DNA of 64,000 bases from Setophaga petechia (Eukaryota; Chordata; Aves; Passeriformes; Parulidae): NCBI GenBank assembly GCA_024362935.1, contig JANCRA010000007.1, positions 8,124,503 through 8,188,502 of the forward strand, in the 5' to 3' direction. Position 1 is the first letter of the stretch. Every line of letters starts with the position of its first letter. The notes beneath the pieces are model-generated. The model ran no database searches, was not told where the DNA came from, and saw only the letters and a list, made by a program, of their open reading frames with translations. The translations under genes and the position numbers were made by a program. This document shows, one piece after another, positions 57,901-61,000 of this stretch.

Positions 57901-58067
57901 CTTTTTCCCTAGCCCTGTCATAGTGGAAATCCCACATTTTGGATCAATGCGAGGCAAGGAACGAGAGCTGATCGTCCTCCGGAGCGAGAATGGTGAAACG
58001 TGGAAGGAGCACCAGTATGACAGCAAACATGAAGACTTAACTGAAATACTTAATGGCATGGATGAAG
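200..58067 (+). CDS. ANK3: ankyrin-G, internal part of a multi-exon gene (ANK repeats 9-24, linker, first ZU5)
   Basis: Gene-level model. Core exons: 200-298, 4783-4980, 6697-6795, 8447-8545, 9774-9872, 11891-12088, 12581-12679, 13395-13493, 17177-17374, 19814-19912, 27336-27434, 27533-27631, 27949-28044, 31032-31104, 31295-31357, 39243-39366, 42296-42398, 47686-47792, 54637-54861, 57913-58067. Optional exons: 41135-41146, 51792-51824, 55585-55683; alternative first exon 37829-37844. The core sums to 2431 nt, one open frame, all introns GT-AG. Ankyrin-G is a membrane-skeleton adaptor: its repeat domain binds membrane proteins (voltage-gated sodium channels, KCNQ2/3, L1-family adhesion molecules, E-cadherin) and its ZU5 region binds beta-spectrin at axon initial segments, nodes of Ranvier and epithelial lateral membranes. 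The linker wording ([22 protein letters not shown]) fits ANK3 rather than ANK2 or ANK1. Both gene ends, including the UPA, giant-exon, death and C-terminal domains, lie outside the window. Confidence 0.97.
299..4782 (+). other. ANK3: intron between ANK repeats 9 and 10
   Basis: 4.5 kb without recognisable genes. It contains an A/C-rich low-complexity tract at about 1470-1562, a T-rich run near 2450-2470 and short T runs near 340 and 3340. Acceptor TGTTGGCAG at 4774-4782. Confidence 0.85.
1470..1562. repeat. A/C-rich low-complexity tract (CAAACCAAAC type)
   Basis: Irregular runs of CAAAAC, CCAAAC and ACAACAACAAACC with almost no G or T, starting from a ten-A run near 1480. It is not a clean tandem repeat. 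Complementary G/T-rich tracts of the same flavour occur near 25150, 30110 and 38806. It produces spurious long frames on both strands. Confidence 0.75.
4783..4980 (+). CDS. ANK3: ANK3 exon, ankyrin repeats 10 and 11
   Basis: 198 nt, 66 codons, phase 0 to 0: a double-length repeat exon starting AAT GGT TTG after TTGGCAG and ending AAA GCA CTG before GTGAGT, a near-perfect donor. Repeat 10 begins [14 protein letters not shown] (Ser in place of Thr in the TPLH box). Repeat 11 begins [19 protein letters not shown] (TALH box) and ends [11 protein letters not shown]. The missing intron between the two repeats is a family feature of ankyrin genes. Phases allow clean joining to both neighbours. No disruption seen. 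Confidence 0.97.
4981..6696 (+). other. ANK3: intron between ANK repeats 11 and 12
   Basis: 1.7 kb of AT-rich intron with A runs near 6300-6365. No gene-like signal. Acceptor TTTCCAG at 6690-6696. Confidence 0.85.
6697..6795 (+). CDS. ANK3: ANK3 exon, ankyrin repeat 12
   Basis: 99 nt, 33 codons, phase 0 to 0, between TCATTTCCAG and GTAAGA. The repeat reads [20 protein letters not shown], then LLKHGAS and ends AVTE. The lysine-rich turn CKKNRIK is conserved among vertebrate ankyrins. Codon use is AT-rich at third positions (11 of 33 codons end in G or C), in sharp contrast with the exons at 17177 and 27533. Confidence 0.97.
6796..8446 (+). other. ANK3: intron between ANK repeats 12 and 13
   Basis: 1.65 kb, AT-rich, with a pyrimidine-rich stretch near 7985-8025. 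No gene or mobile element recognised. Acceptor GTTTTTCAG at 8438-8446. Confidence 0.85.
8447..8545 (+). CDS. ANK3: ANK3 exon, ankyrin repeat 13
   Basis: 99 nt, 33 codons, phase 0 to 0, starting TCG GGC CTA after GTTTTTCAG and ending AAT GTG before GTGAGT. The repeat has [18 protein letters not shown] at the front and [12 protein letters not shown] at the end. The TPIH variant box and the Phe-Met turn are typical of this position in ankyrin-B and -G; MHHGAS is the ankyrin-G-like ending as remembered. No disruption. Confidence 0.97.
8546..9773 (+). other. ANK3: intron between ANK repeats 13 and 14
   Basis: 1.2 kb. No gene, repeat family or RNA recognised. Acceptor CTGTGTGCAG at 9764-9773, preceded by a second usable AG at 9733-9734. 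Confidence 0.85.
9774..9872 (+). CDS. ANK3: ANK3 exon, ankyrin repeat 14
   Basis: 99 nt, 33 codons, phase 0 to 0, between GTGTGCAG and GTGAGG. It starts AGA GGA GAG, giving [19 protein letters not shown], and ends GAQVEAKAK. The TALH box and the Arg-Gly-Glu start mark the repeat-14 position shared by vertebrate ankyrins. The start was fixed by the acceptor that keeps phase 0 and the 33-residue register. No disruption. Confidence 0.97.
9873..11890 (+). other. ANK3: intron between ANK repeats 14 and 15
   Basis: 2.0 kb, AT-rich after about 10240. Reading frames at 10843-11280 and on the minus strand near 10263-10589 have no recognisable protein content. Acceptor CTGTGTTTAG at 11881-11890. Confidence 0.83.
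11891..12088 (+). CDS. ANK3: ANK3 exon, ankyrin repeats 15 and 16
   Basis: 198 nt, 66 codons, phase 0 to 0, between TGTGTTTAG and GTGAGA. Repeat 15 reads [18 protein letters not shown], then [15 protein letters not shown]. Repeat 16 reads [18 protein letters not shown] and ends [11 protein letters not shown]. This is the second double-repeat exon. The [16 protein letters not shown] start is the ankyrin-G form (ankyrin-B has EEQTPLHIASRLGKTE, from memory) and is good evidence for ANK3. Confidence 0.97.
12089..12580 (+). other. ANK3: intron between ANK repeats 16 and 17
   Basis: 492 bp with nothing recognisable. Acceptor TTTCTCTTACAG at 12569-12580. Confidence 0.85.
12581..12679 (+). CDS. ANK3: ANK3 exon, ankyrin repeat 17
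   Basis: 99 nt, 33 codons, phase 0 to 0, between CTCTTACAG and GTAGGA. The repeat reads [19 protein letters not shown], then [14 protein letters not shown]. The [13 protein letters not shown] start is common to the ankyrins at this position; the [10 protein letters not shown] ending is close to the ankyrin-G ending and unlike ankyrin-B (RRAAADSAGK, from memory). No disruption. Confidence 0.97.
12680..13394 (+). other. ANK3: intron between ANK repeats 17 and 18
   Basis: 715 bp; nothing recognisable. Acceptor GTGTTTCTAG at 13385-13394. Confidence 0.85.
13395..13493 (+). CDS. ANK3: ANK3 exon, ankyrin repeat 18
   Basis: 99 nt, 33 codons, phase 0 to 0, between TTTCTAG and GTACAA. The repeat reads [19 protein letters not shown], then [14 protein letters not shown]. 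The [12 protein letters not shown] block is among the most conserved in vertebrate ankyrins. The donor GTACAA is weaker than those of neighbouring repeat exons, but nothing suggests alternative use. Frame intact. Confidence 0.97.
13494..17176 (+). other. ANK3: intron between ANK repeats 18 and 19
   Basis: 3.7 kb. A GC-richer, purine-biased patch at about 14400-14820 opens several frames on both strands without recognisable protein content. No mobile element recognised. Acceptor TGTTGGCAG at 17168-17176. Confidence 0.83.
17177..17374 (+). CDS. ANK3: ANK3 exon, ankyrin repeats 19 and 20
   Basis: 198 nt, 66 codons, phase 0 to 0, between TTGGCAG and GTGGGT. Repeat 19 reads [19 protein letters not shown] and ends GADANAVTR. 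Repeat 20 reads [19 protein letters not shown] and ends [11 protein letters not shown]. The exon is strikingly GC-rich and CpG-rich: 61 of 66 codons end in G or C, and from codon 18 on every one does. Flanking introns are AT-rich, so the change is abrupt. APLHLASQ resembles ankyrin-B (TPLHLASQ) more than mammalian ankyrin-G as I remember it, while the NANVNLSNK ending is ankyrin-G. Confidence 0.97.
17375..19813 (+). other. ANK3: intron between ANK repeats 20 and 21
   Basis: 2.4 kb, with T-rich runs around 17740-17830. No gene or element recognised. Acceptor GTTTCCAG at 19806-19813. Confidence 0.85.
19814..19912 (+). CDS. ANK3: ANK3 exon, ankyrin repeat 21
   Basis: 99 nt, 33 codons, phase 0 to 0, between GGTTTCCAG and GTATGA. 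The repeat reads [19 protein letters not shown], then [34 protein letters not shown] is the ankyrin-G form; ankyrin-B has EDKVNVADIL (from memory). This supports ANK3. Confidence 0.97.
19913..27335 (+). other. ANK3: intron between ANK repeats 21 and 22
   Basis: 7.4 kb, one of the two longest introns in the window. It contains a G/T-rich low-complexity tract at about 25150-25225, a GC-richer patch at about 25430-25900 with no recognised identity, and a T-rich run at about 27250-27280. No extra exon was found. Acceptor TCATTCTAG at 27327-27335. Confidence 0.82.
25150..25225. repeat. G/T-rich low-complexity tract
   Basis: Runs of TTTTGG, GGGGTTTT and TGTTT over about 75 bp. It is the reverse-complement flavour of the A/C-rich tract at 1470-1562. 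Not a clean tandem repeat. Confidence 0.65.
27336..27434 (+). CDS. ANK3: ANK3 exon, ankyrin repeat 22
   Basis: 99 nt, 33 codons, phase 0 to 0, between ATTCTAG and GTGAGT. It starts with Met (ATG GGA TAC), giving [19 protein letters not shown], then [14 protein letters not shown]. The Met is an internal codon, not a start. The [13 protein letters not shown] start matches ankyrin-G; ankyrin-B has LGYTPLIVACHYG (from memory). It is separated from the next repeat by an intron of only 98 bp. Confidence 0.97.
27435..27532 (+). other. ANK3: 98-bp intron between ANK repeats 22 and 23
   Basis: The shortest intron in the window, GTGAGT...CTGCAG, containing a short GT run (about 27470-27487). It lies close to the lower size limit for vertebrate introns. 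Confidence 0.92.
27533..27631 (+). CDS. ANK3: ANK3 exon, ankyrin repeat 23
   Basis: 99 nt, 33 codons, phase 0 to 0, between GTGCCTGCAG and GTAAGT. The repeat reads [18 protein letters not shown], then [15 protein letters not shown]. 32 of 33 codons end in G or C, against 20 of 33 in the exon 98 bp upstream. The QHGA in the second half is what I remember for ankyrin-B (mammalian ankyrin-G has QNNAS), while PNELTV is ankyrin-G. Frame intact. Confidence 0.97.
27632..27948 (+). other. ANK3: intron between ANK repeats 23 and 24
   Basis: 317 bp, with pyrimidine- and GA-rich stretches (27700-27770). Nothing else seen. Acceptor CAATTGCTAG at 27939-27948. Confidence 0.88.
27949..28044 (+). CDS. ANK3: ANK3 exon, ankyrin repeat 24 and domain end
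   Basis: 96 nt, 32 codons, phase 0 to 0, between ATTGCTAG and GTAAGT. It reads [18 protein letters not shown], then [14 protein letters not shown]. The degenerate box TALA and the [11 protein letters not shown] block mark the capping 24th repeat, after which the solenoid ends in the Thr-rich TEETMTTI. It is one codon shorter than a standard repeat exon. ALAIAKRLG and LKVVTEE equal the ankyrin-B form I remember, so mammalian ANK3 (GIARRLG, LKIVTEE) may be the derived state. Confidence 0.96.
28045..31031 (+). other. ANK3: intron between repeat 24 and the linker
   Basis: 3.0 kb, AT-rich. It holds a G/T-rich low-complexity tract with a (GT)10 microsatellite (30107-30230). No gene recognised. Acceptor TCCTGTTACAG at 31021-31031. 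Confidence 0.85.
30107..30230. repeat. G/T-rich tract with (GT)10 microsatellite
   Basis: TTTGG/GGTTTT-type low complexity, then a pure GT run of ten units at 30181-30200, then T/G-rich sequence to about 30230. Confidence 0.85.
31032..31104 (+). CDS. ANK3: ANK3 exon, start of linker after ankyrin repeats
   Basis: 73 nt, entering in phase 0 and leaving in phase 1 (24 codons plus G). It encodes [18 protein letters not shown], then DMSDDE. This is the start of the linker between the repeat domain and ZU5. [21 protein letters not shown] matches ankyrin-G; ankyrin-B has KLNVPETMTEVLDVSDEE (from memory). The donor GTATTA is weak. The phase-1 end can join either 31295 (GTG, Val) or 39243 (GGT, Gly), so the next exon is optional. 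Confidence 0.96.
31105..31294 (+). other. ANK3: 190-bp intron in the linker
   Basis: AT-rich; weak donor GTATTA and acceptor AATCATGCAG at 31285-31294. Nothing else seen. Confidence 0.9.
31295..31357 (+). CDS. ANK3: ANK3 linker exon, skippable (VRKANAPE...)
   Basis: 63 nt, phase 1 to 1. It completes Val with the preceding G and encodes [16 protein letters not shown], then DVEE, leaving G for the next exon. The acidic, Ser/Tyr-bearing segment is characteristic of ankyrin-G and absent from ankyrin-B as I remember it. Because it is 21 codons and phase-symmetric, skipping joins DDE directly to GEDAMTGD in frame. Its own donor (GTATTT) is weak, which fits optional inclusion. Inclusion levels cannot be read from sequence. 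Confidence 0.95.
31358..32361 (+). other. ANK3: first part of the 7.9-kb linker intron
   Basis: About 1.0 kb of AT-rich intron before the CR1 copy; nothing recognised. Confidence 0.8.
32362..33390 (+). mobile_element. CR1 LINE, 5'-truncated, sense orientation
   Basis: About 1.0 kb of recognisable CR1 sequence in the same orientation as ANK3. It starts in the reverse-transcriptase region (remnant of the SKLER..DG..DGW block near 32380-32410) and passes through [24 protein letters not shown] and [14 protein letters not shown], recognisable C-terminal RT wording, at about 32625-32845. It runs through the conserved 3' region (GACAGGACAAGGGGAGTGG near 33122, AACCTGGTCTAGTGGAAGG near 33292) to a CCATTCTGTGATGCTGA end near 33373-33389, a decayed form of the CR1 8-bp terminal repeat. 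The coding frame is broken by substitutions and deletions, so it is a dead copy. The 5' limit is approximate. Confidence 0.9.
33391..36759 (+). other. ANK3: linker intron between CR1 and minisatellite
   Basis: 3.4 kb. It contains an A run at 34070-34086 and a GC-richer patch (34260-34640) whose minus-strand frame of 182 codons has Ala/Ser/Pro-rich, unrecognisable content. No gene supported. Confidence 0.78.
36760..37310. repeat. GC-rich minisatellite, about 17 copies of a ~32-bp unit
   Basis: Tandem unit built on GGTGTGCC(C)AGG, then (G/A/C)TGGGCTCCCCC, then (A/G)GCCCC(C)GG. Successive GTGTGCC starts are at 36767, 36800, 36832, 36863, 36895, 36927, 36958, 36991, 37023, 37055, 37086, 37118, 37150, 37182, 37214, 37246 and 37278, so the period is 31-33 bp. 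Unit variants differ at an A/G before GCCCC and by insertion of a C in GCC(C)AGG. The near absence of stop codons opens three + frames and one - frame of 221-289 codons, which are artefacts. G-runs and C-runs alternate, so both strands could form quadruplex-type structures. Confidence 0.95.
37311..37828 (+). promoter_or_regulatory. ANK3: possible internal promoter upstream of the short-isoform first exon
   Basis: Single-copy sequence between the minisatellite and the ATG at 37829. Visible motifs: CCAATCA at 37491-37497 and TTTAAA at 37506-37511, 14 bp apart and about 320 bp upstream of the ATG, plus TATTTACATA near 37419. If the exon at 37829-37844 is real, its 5'UTR and transcription start should lie here. 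No start site can be placed from sequence. Confidence 0.35.
37829..37844 (+). CDS. ANK3: putative alternative first coding exon of a repeat-less ankyrin-G
   Basis: ATG GCT TTC CAA AAC A, then GTAAGA (donor at 37845). The 16-nt coding part ends in phase 1 and joins the exon at 39243 (GT GAG GAT GCA) to give MAFQNSEDAMTGD. Short mammalian ankyrin-G isoforms that lack the ankyrin repeats begin, as I remember, MALPQSEDAMTGD: same length, same Met-Ala, same Ser created at the junction, same acceptor exon. The ATG has a strong context (A at -3, G at +4) and the donor is good. It lies 1.4 kb upstream of that acceptor, next to a CpG-rich block. Such isoforms keep the spectrin-binding and C-terminal parts but cannot use the repeat-domain sites. 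A chance match of a short sequence is the main alternative. Confidence 0.65.
38045..38650. promoter_or_regulatory. CpG-rich block (possible CpG-island promoter)
   Basis: CpG dinucleotides are dense here (CGCCTGCGG, GGGATCGCGC, ACGCGTTC, CCCGCCGGGC, GCGCGGAGCGC) against CpG-poor intron. Motifs: Sp1-type GGGGCGGGG at 38295-38303, TEAD-type GGAATGT at 38353-38359, octamer ATGCAAAT at 38381-38388, TATAAATA at 38636-38643; just upstream, a near-match to a MEF2 site (GTATTTTTAG, 38019-38028). It lies 0.2-0.8 kb downstream of the putative short-isoform first exon. Two strong minus-strand splice donors inside it (after 38150 and 38600) suggest bidirectional transcription. Confidence 0.5.
38651..39242 (+). 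other. ANK3: end of the linker intron
   Basis: About 590 bp with a G/T-rich patch at 38806-38855 (TTGGTTTGG, GTTGTTTTGTTGG). Acceptor TTTTGTCCCGGCAG at 39229-39242. Confidence 0.8.
39243..39366 (+). CDS. ANK3: ANK3 linker exon (EDAMTGD...GARSA)
   Basis: 124 nt, entering in phase 1 and leaving in phase 2. It encodes (G)[17 protein letters not shown], then [16 protein letters not shown], then SLGARSA plus AG. The [11 protein letters not shown] ending is ankyrin-G specific; ankyrin-B has a different insert here (from memory). Three upstream donors share phase 1 and can feed it: 31104, 31357 and the putative first exon at 37844. The exon begins GTGAGG directly after CAG, so the acceptor also reads as a donor. 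Its own donor, GTACTG, is weak. The phase-2 end can join 41135 or 42296. Confidence 0.96.
39367..41134 (+). other. ANK3: intron before the SPKVS microexon
   Basis: 1.8 kb with a pure A30 run at 39879-39908. No gene recognised. The last 40 bp are strongly pyrimidine-rich (CTCCTGTTTCTTTTCC), ending TTGCTTTAG. Confidence 0.8.
39879..39908. repeat. poly(A) run of 30
   Basis: Uninterrupted A30. No adjacent retroposon sequence was recognised upstream, so it may be a simple repeat or the tail of an unrecognised insertion. Confidence 0.9.
41135..41146 (+). CDS. ANK3: ANK3 12-nt microexon (PKV insert)
   Basis: TCCAAAAGTCAG between a long pyrimidine tract plus TTTAG and the strong donor GTAAGA. It enters and leaves in phase 2: AG|T CCA AAA GTC AG|C, changing ..ARSA-S-LRSF.. 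into ..ARSA-SPKVS-LRSF. Mammalian ankyrin-G isoforms carry, as I remember, SPKIS at exactly this point, which together with frame and splice sites makes chance unlikely. The insert lies in the Ser-rich linker before ZU5 and adds a lysine next to potential phosphorylation sites. Microexons of this size are typically neuronal or muscle regulated; that is inference here. Confidence 0.82.
41147..42295 (+). other. ANK3: intron after the SPKVS microexon
   Basis: 1.15 kb. The acceptor AATACAACAG (42286-42295) has a poor polypyrimidine stretch immediately before it, with the nearest good one (TTTTTGTTTTTATTTTCTG) 50-70 bp upstream. Confidence 0.82.
42296..42398 (+). CDS. ANK3: ANK3 linker exon ([16 protein letters not shown]...)
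   Basis: 103 nt, entering in phase 2 and leaving in phase 0 before GTACGT. It completes Ser and encodes [18 protein letters not shown], then [16 protein letters not shown]. Ser/Arg-rich with several RxxS and RSxS-type sites, so likely phosphorylated, followed by an acidic, hydrophobic stretch leading to ZU5. The wording is ankyrin-G. The weak acceptor fits competition with the microexon at 41135. Confidence 0.96.
42399..47685 (+). other. ANK3: intron in the linker, 5.3 kb
   Basis: AT-rich, with T/A homopolymers (T run near 45209-45222) and no gene or mobile element recognised. Acceptor GTTTTTTTTGAAG at 47673-47685. Confidence 0.83.
47686..47792 (+). CDS. ANK3: ANK3 exon before ZU5 ([12 protein letters not shown]...SSPIHSG)
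   Basis: 107 nt, entering in phase 0 and leaving in phase 2. It encodes [18 protein letters not shown], then [17 protein letters not shown] plus GG, before GTAGGT. SSPIHSG is the conserved end of the linker just before ZU5. Gln in HLTFQREF replaces the Thr I remember in mammals. The phase-2 end can join 54637 directly (HSGFLVSF) or the microexon at 51792 (HSGYSSPL). Confidence 0.96.
47793..51791 (+). other. ANK3: intron before the [10 protein letters not shown] microexon
   Basis: 4.0 kb. It holds an ancient antisense LINE (about 48780-50470). Otherwise AT-rich without recognisable content. Acceptor AAATTATTTTGCAG ends at 51791. Confidence 0.82.
48780..50470 (-). mobile_element. ancient CR1/L3-type LINE, antisense, heavily decayed
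   Basis: On the minus strand, 49891-49920 reads [10 protein letters not shown], a close match to the reverse-transcriptase motif NYRPISLT of non-LTR elements, preceded by FYQDEKK where such elements have a FKKGDK-type sequence. Toward lower coordinates the + strand shows the antisense 3' region of old CR1-like elements: TTTCCCTAATGCTCAGCTTAG and CATTGCTGCACTCTAAGCC near 48930-48975, and TCTTTTAGACTAAAATGTCCC near 49088-49110. Stops and indels break every frame. Limits are approximate and the subfamily cannot be fixed without alignment. Confidence 0.6.
51792..51824 (+). CDS. ANK3: ANK3 33-nt microexon ([10 protein letters not shown])
   Basis: Starts after CTTTCTAAATTATTTTGCAG and ends before GTGATA. 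It enters and leaves in phase 2: GG|C, then ten codons [10 protein letters not shown], then AG|T, giving [23 protein letters not shown]. Vertebrate ankyrins have alternative sequence [12 protein letters not shown] just before [12 protein letters not shown], as I remember, so both content and position match. It inserts eleven residues at the N-terminal edge of the first ZU5 domain, next to the spectrin-binding DAR site. Ser appears where I remember Arg because the next exon starts with T. Confidence 0.85.
51825..54636 (+). other. ANK3: intron between the microexon and ZU5
   Basis: 2.8 kb. A strong acceptor-like site (CTTTTTTTCCCACAG, ending 51890) has no convincing donor after it. Otherwise nothing recognised. 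Acceptor ATTTTGGTGCAG ends at 54636. Confidence 0.82.
54637..54861 (+). CDS. ANK3: ANK3 exon, first ZU5 domain core with spectrin-binding DAR motif
   Basis: 225 nt, entering and leaving in phase 2 (donor GTGAGT). It begins (G)[16 protein letters not shown], continues [18 protein letters not shown] and [19 protein letters not shown], and ends [18 protein letters not shown], then QFLG. This is the first half of ZU5, the fold that docks beta-spectrin. The DAR tripeptide (54659-54667) is the site where changes in ankyrin-B and -G abolish spectrin binding, and it is intact. The middle of the exon is GC- and CpG-rich. It can join 55585 or 57913. Confidence 0.97.
54862..55584 (+). other. ANK3: intron before the ZU5 cassette
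   Basis: 723 bp, nothing recognised. Acceptor GGATGTTATTCAG ends at 55584. Confidence 0.85.
55585..55683 (+). CDS. ANK3: ANK3 ZU5 cassette exon (KLHLP...TKFIG)
   Basis: 99 nt, phase 2 to 2, between TTATTCAG and GTAGGA. It encodes [18 protein letters not shown], then [15 protein letters not shown]. It is frame-neutral, so it adds 33 residues when included: QFLG-KLHLP...TKFIG-PVIVEIP. Its last 26 residues mirror the end of the preceding exon ([18 protein letters not shown]...QFLG), identical at 13 of 26 positions, which indicates origin by duplication. An equivalent insert (KLHLPTA...) occurs in mammalian ankyrins as I remember. The insert sits inside ZU5. Conservation of frame, motif and splice sites argues that it is used. 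Confidence 0.9.
55684..57912 (+). other. ANK3: intron after the ZU5 cassette
   Basis: 2.2 kb, AT-rich, nothing recognised. Acceptor TTCCTTTTTCCCTAG ends at 57912. Confidence 0.85.
57913..58067 (+). CDS. ANK3: ANK3 exon, second half of first ZU5 domain
   Basis: 155 nt, entering in phase 2 and leaving in phase 1 before GTAAAT. It encodes (G)[16 protein letters not shown], then [18 protein letters not shown], then [17 protein letters not shown] plus [10 protein letters not shown] is the invariant ZU5 strand. [25 protein letters not shown] is the ankyrin-G form (ankyrin-B: [25 protein letters not shown], from memory), the best single proof of ANK3. The next coding exon should start with the two bases completing Glu of (E)LDSPEEL; none was found before 64000. 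Confidence 0.97.
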
Positions 58068-61000
58068 GTAAATATTTTCTCAAAGCTTTGGCCTTGCCTT
58101 TGTGAAGGCTTGCTAACATGGGCTGACTAAAGCAAACTAAACCAAAACAGTGCAGGAGATGTCTGACTTCAGGGAATACAGTGTGTGTTCCATATTAAAC
58201 TGATGGAAAGAGTGTAAGGAGAAACTGTTCTGCAGTGGCCTGGAGACATCCTGAAATGAGTGGTGAATTTTGGTCTGAAGTGTTGCCAAGGTTAAGCAGA
58301 GTTTGCACAGTTGCTTTCCAGCCTGAATTTGAGAATAACACCCAGCTGGAGGCACACGTGTCTGTGCTGCTCAGGCAGGGCCACAGGAAGGTCATTGCAA
58401 ACCAACAATGAAGTGTAAATAGCAGCTCTATGGGGCCTTCCCACGGCCCCTAGAGCATTCTGATTTCAAATGGTGGTGTTGGAGATTGCCTCCCACAAGT
58501 GCACAGCCTGCCTTCCTGGTGCCCATCTGGGAAGTCTGGCTCCCGTGTTTTGCTTGAGCATTGCTGTTGGTGTGTGAGTCCCTCAAGATGAGGGCACCCA
58601 GCTGTACAAATCCATCAGAAGATGCTGTCACAGATGGTCCCTGAAGAGAAATTGTGGGCAAAGCCAGGCTGTGGGGCTGCAGTGATCCCTTGGCACCACT
58701 GCTTTCTTTTCCTAGCAAGCATTTTTCAATCCTCGTGCTGATAAACCATCACTCGAGCTCTTTGTATCTGAGTTGAATGAAAGAGTTTGTGGTGTGAACT
58801 TTGGTTTTGTGGAAGGGTTTATCCACAGGATTTTCACTGGATATCCTACATCATAGTGTGGGTACAAGCTGCAGCAAAGTCCTTTCATTGTCAGCACAAG
58901 CAGGTGAAGGAAATGAAGAGGTTGTGGGTGGCAGCTCTGGGAGGTACCTGTGGGGCAGCTCTGCCTTTGATTTTGGCCTCTTCCTGTTTGATGAGCCTCA
59001 GCAAAAGGTATGCCTTGGGAATATGGGAGCTGTGCTGCTGTAAGGGTCTCCCTGGGCATCTGAAATACAGCATTTTTATAGATTTCCTGATCTTCTGGGA
59101 ATGGGGGCAACAGGAAAGGCTTCACTTTGAAGTATTTGAACTGCACCTGAGCTTGTACAAACACAAAGCAACAGCAAAGATCTCCTTGCTTCACGAGGAT
59201 CTATTGTAGCTATTTATTTCAAAATAAATGTAATAGAACCAACCAGACAGGAGGGCAGAAACACTGCAAATGTTTTGCCAGTGGGTTTGGAAAAATAAAT
59301 TAAACCTCATCACTGAGGAGTACCTAAAAGCAGTGGAACAGGAAAGAGGTGGACATGGTCCAGGATAGTATGGCTTTGGGAATTATGATTGCTGCAGGAT
59401 GGAATGCAGTAGTTGCAACCTTTGAAAAAGAAAAATCTCACCACTGCCCCTCCTTCTCTGCACACTGGCATGGGATCAGAAGTGATGATTTGCTATTTGG
59501 GTGAAGCAGTGGTGCCTTGACAGGGGTGAGGTCGTCAACACTGATCAGCTGCTTGCTTATTTGCTTCATGTGCTTCTCAAATTGAACTTAGTTTGATTTG
59601 GGGATGGGAAATCTGGGCACAGAAATATTGTTCTGAAGTGCTGCAGCTTGCAACACTTATGGAAGAGCTTGCATATGGATAAATGGACAATTTACAGAGA
59701 CGAGCTCACCAAATAAAAGCACTTTGAGAGAGGTGGGCATGAAGCCCTCAGTACTTAGAGCCTAAAATAATAAGTTTCACAATATGGAGCCACAGGACAA
59801 TTTTCTGATCTACTGAGGGTTTCAGGTGGCTCTTTTCTTCTGGGGAAGTGCTGTTTGAGGTTGGTGGGTGTAAGTGCAGCCAAATAATCACACAAAGTAT
59901 GATGGACATTATTCTGTTAAAGTGAAAATATTTGACACCTTAAAAGCCAAACCTCAGGAATGGCTTCTACAAATCCAGGCAATCATTTGTGAGAGGAAAA
60001 GGAGAAAAGTACTGTAGACACATTCACTGTAGTGATTTTTTGTTCAGTTTGTTTTAGCTTAGTCCTTCTCTAGCTAGGAAAACAAAATTAAAAAAAGAAA
60101 ACAAACCATACATTAAAATAGTGCACGGGTTTTGACAAAATTCCACTCTAGTTAAATGACACCTTTGCAATGTAAAAGGTCTTCCAAGCAATGACCAAAA
60201 AATTACAAATTTGTAGACTTGAGTGAGTTGACTTTTTTTTCATCTGAACTTGTGGTGTTTTGTTACAAAATACCAGAGTCAGACTCGGCTCAGGGGGAGT
60301 ATCTTGCATCTCAGAAGACATAACTTTGGAAGAAGTTGTATTCCAGGTATGAACTCTGGAGGCAGAAGCAAGCTTTAATTTAAATAAAAAGCAGCCACAT
60401 AGTCATTTAGAGAAATTTAGTGTGTCTTTGCAAGAAAACCCATCTGCATAATCATCTCTGAGTGCCAGGAGGTGCTGCAGGAGTGCCCGTTTTCTGTTAA
60501 TAGCAGCTTCTCTGTCAAAGCTGCTGCAATCACAAATCCTTTCCTACCCTGTAGTGCAGGAGAGCAATCAGACCTTTATTGCAGCTCCTTAACAGGCCAA
60601 GTTTTAGTGATGCTTTTTGCTGCTCTGTTTGGTTGTTCTTGCTTTGCTCTCCCCCCCTTAAGAACAAAACCAGGCATGCTCTGAAAAACTCAGCAAATAC
60701 TGCAGGGAACCTTCTGAGATTTATAGTGTAGCTCTACCATTCAGCATTTAGGAAATAAGAGAGAAGTTGTTGAATAAAAACTAAACATGAATTTCACTAA
60801 TAATCACCCTTGAGAAGGTTTCCTGGGGGGAAAAATTCTACAGAAAATATAAAGAAAATAGAATTATCATTTAGAAAACAATTCTGCATGCAGGGATGAG
60901 AGCAAGGACATCCCTCAGTCACAAAGCAGCAGCCTGCTCTGTGCTGGGAGCAGCACCATCTGCTGGGAAACCTCGTCCTAGACCCCAGAGACTCCCGGGC

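Noticed and set aside
200..58067. Assignment to ANK2 or ANK1
   Set aside because: Some repeat residues are ankyrin-B-like, but [36 protein letters not shown] and [13 protein letters not shown] are ankyrin-G forms, and the ankyrin-B linker wording is absent.
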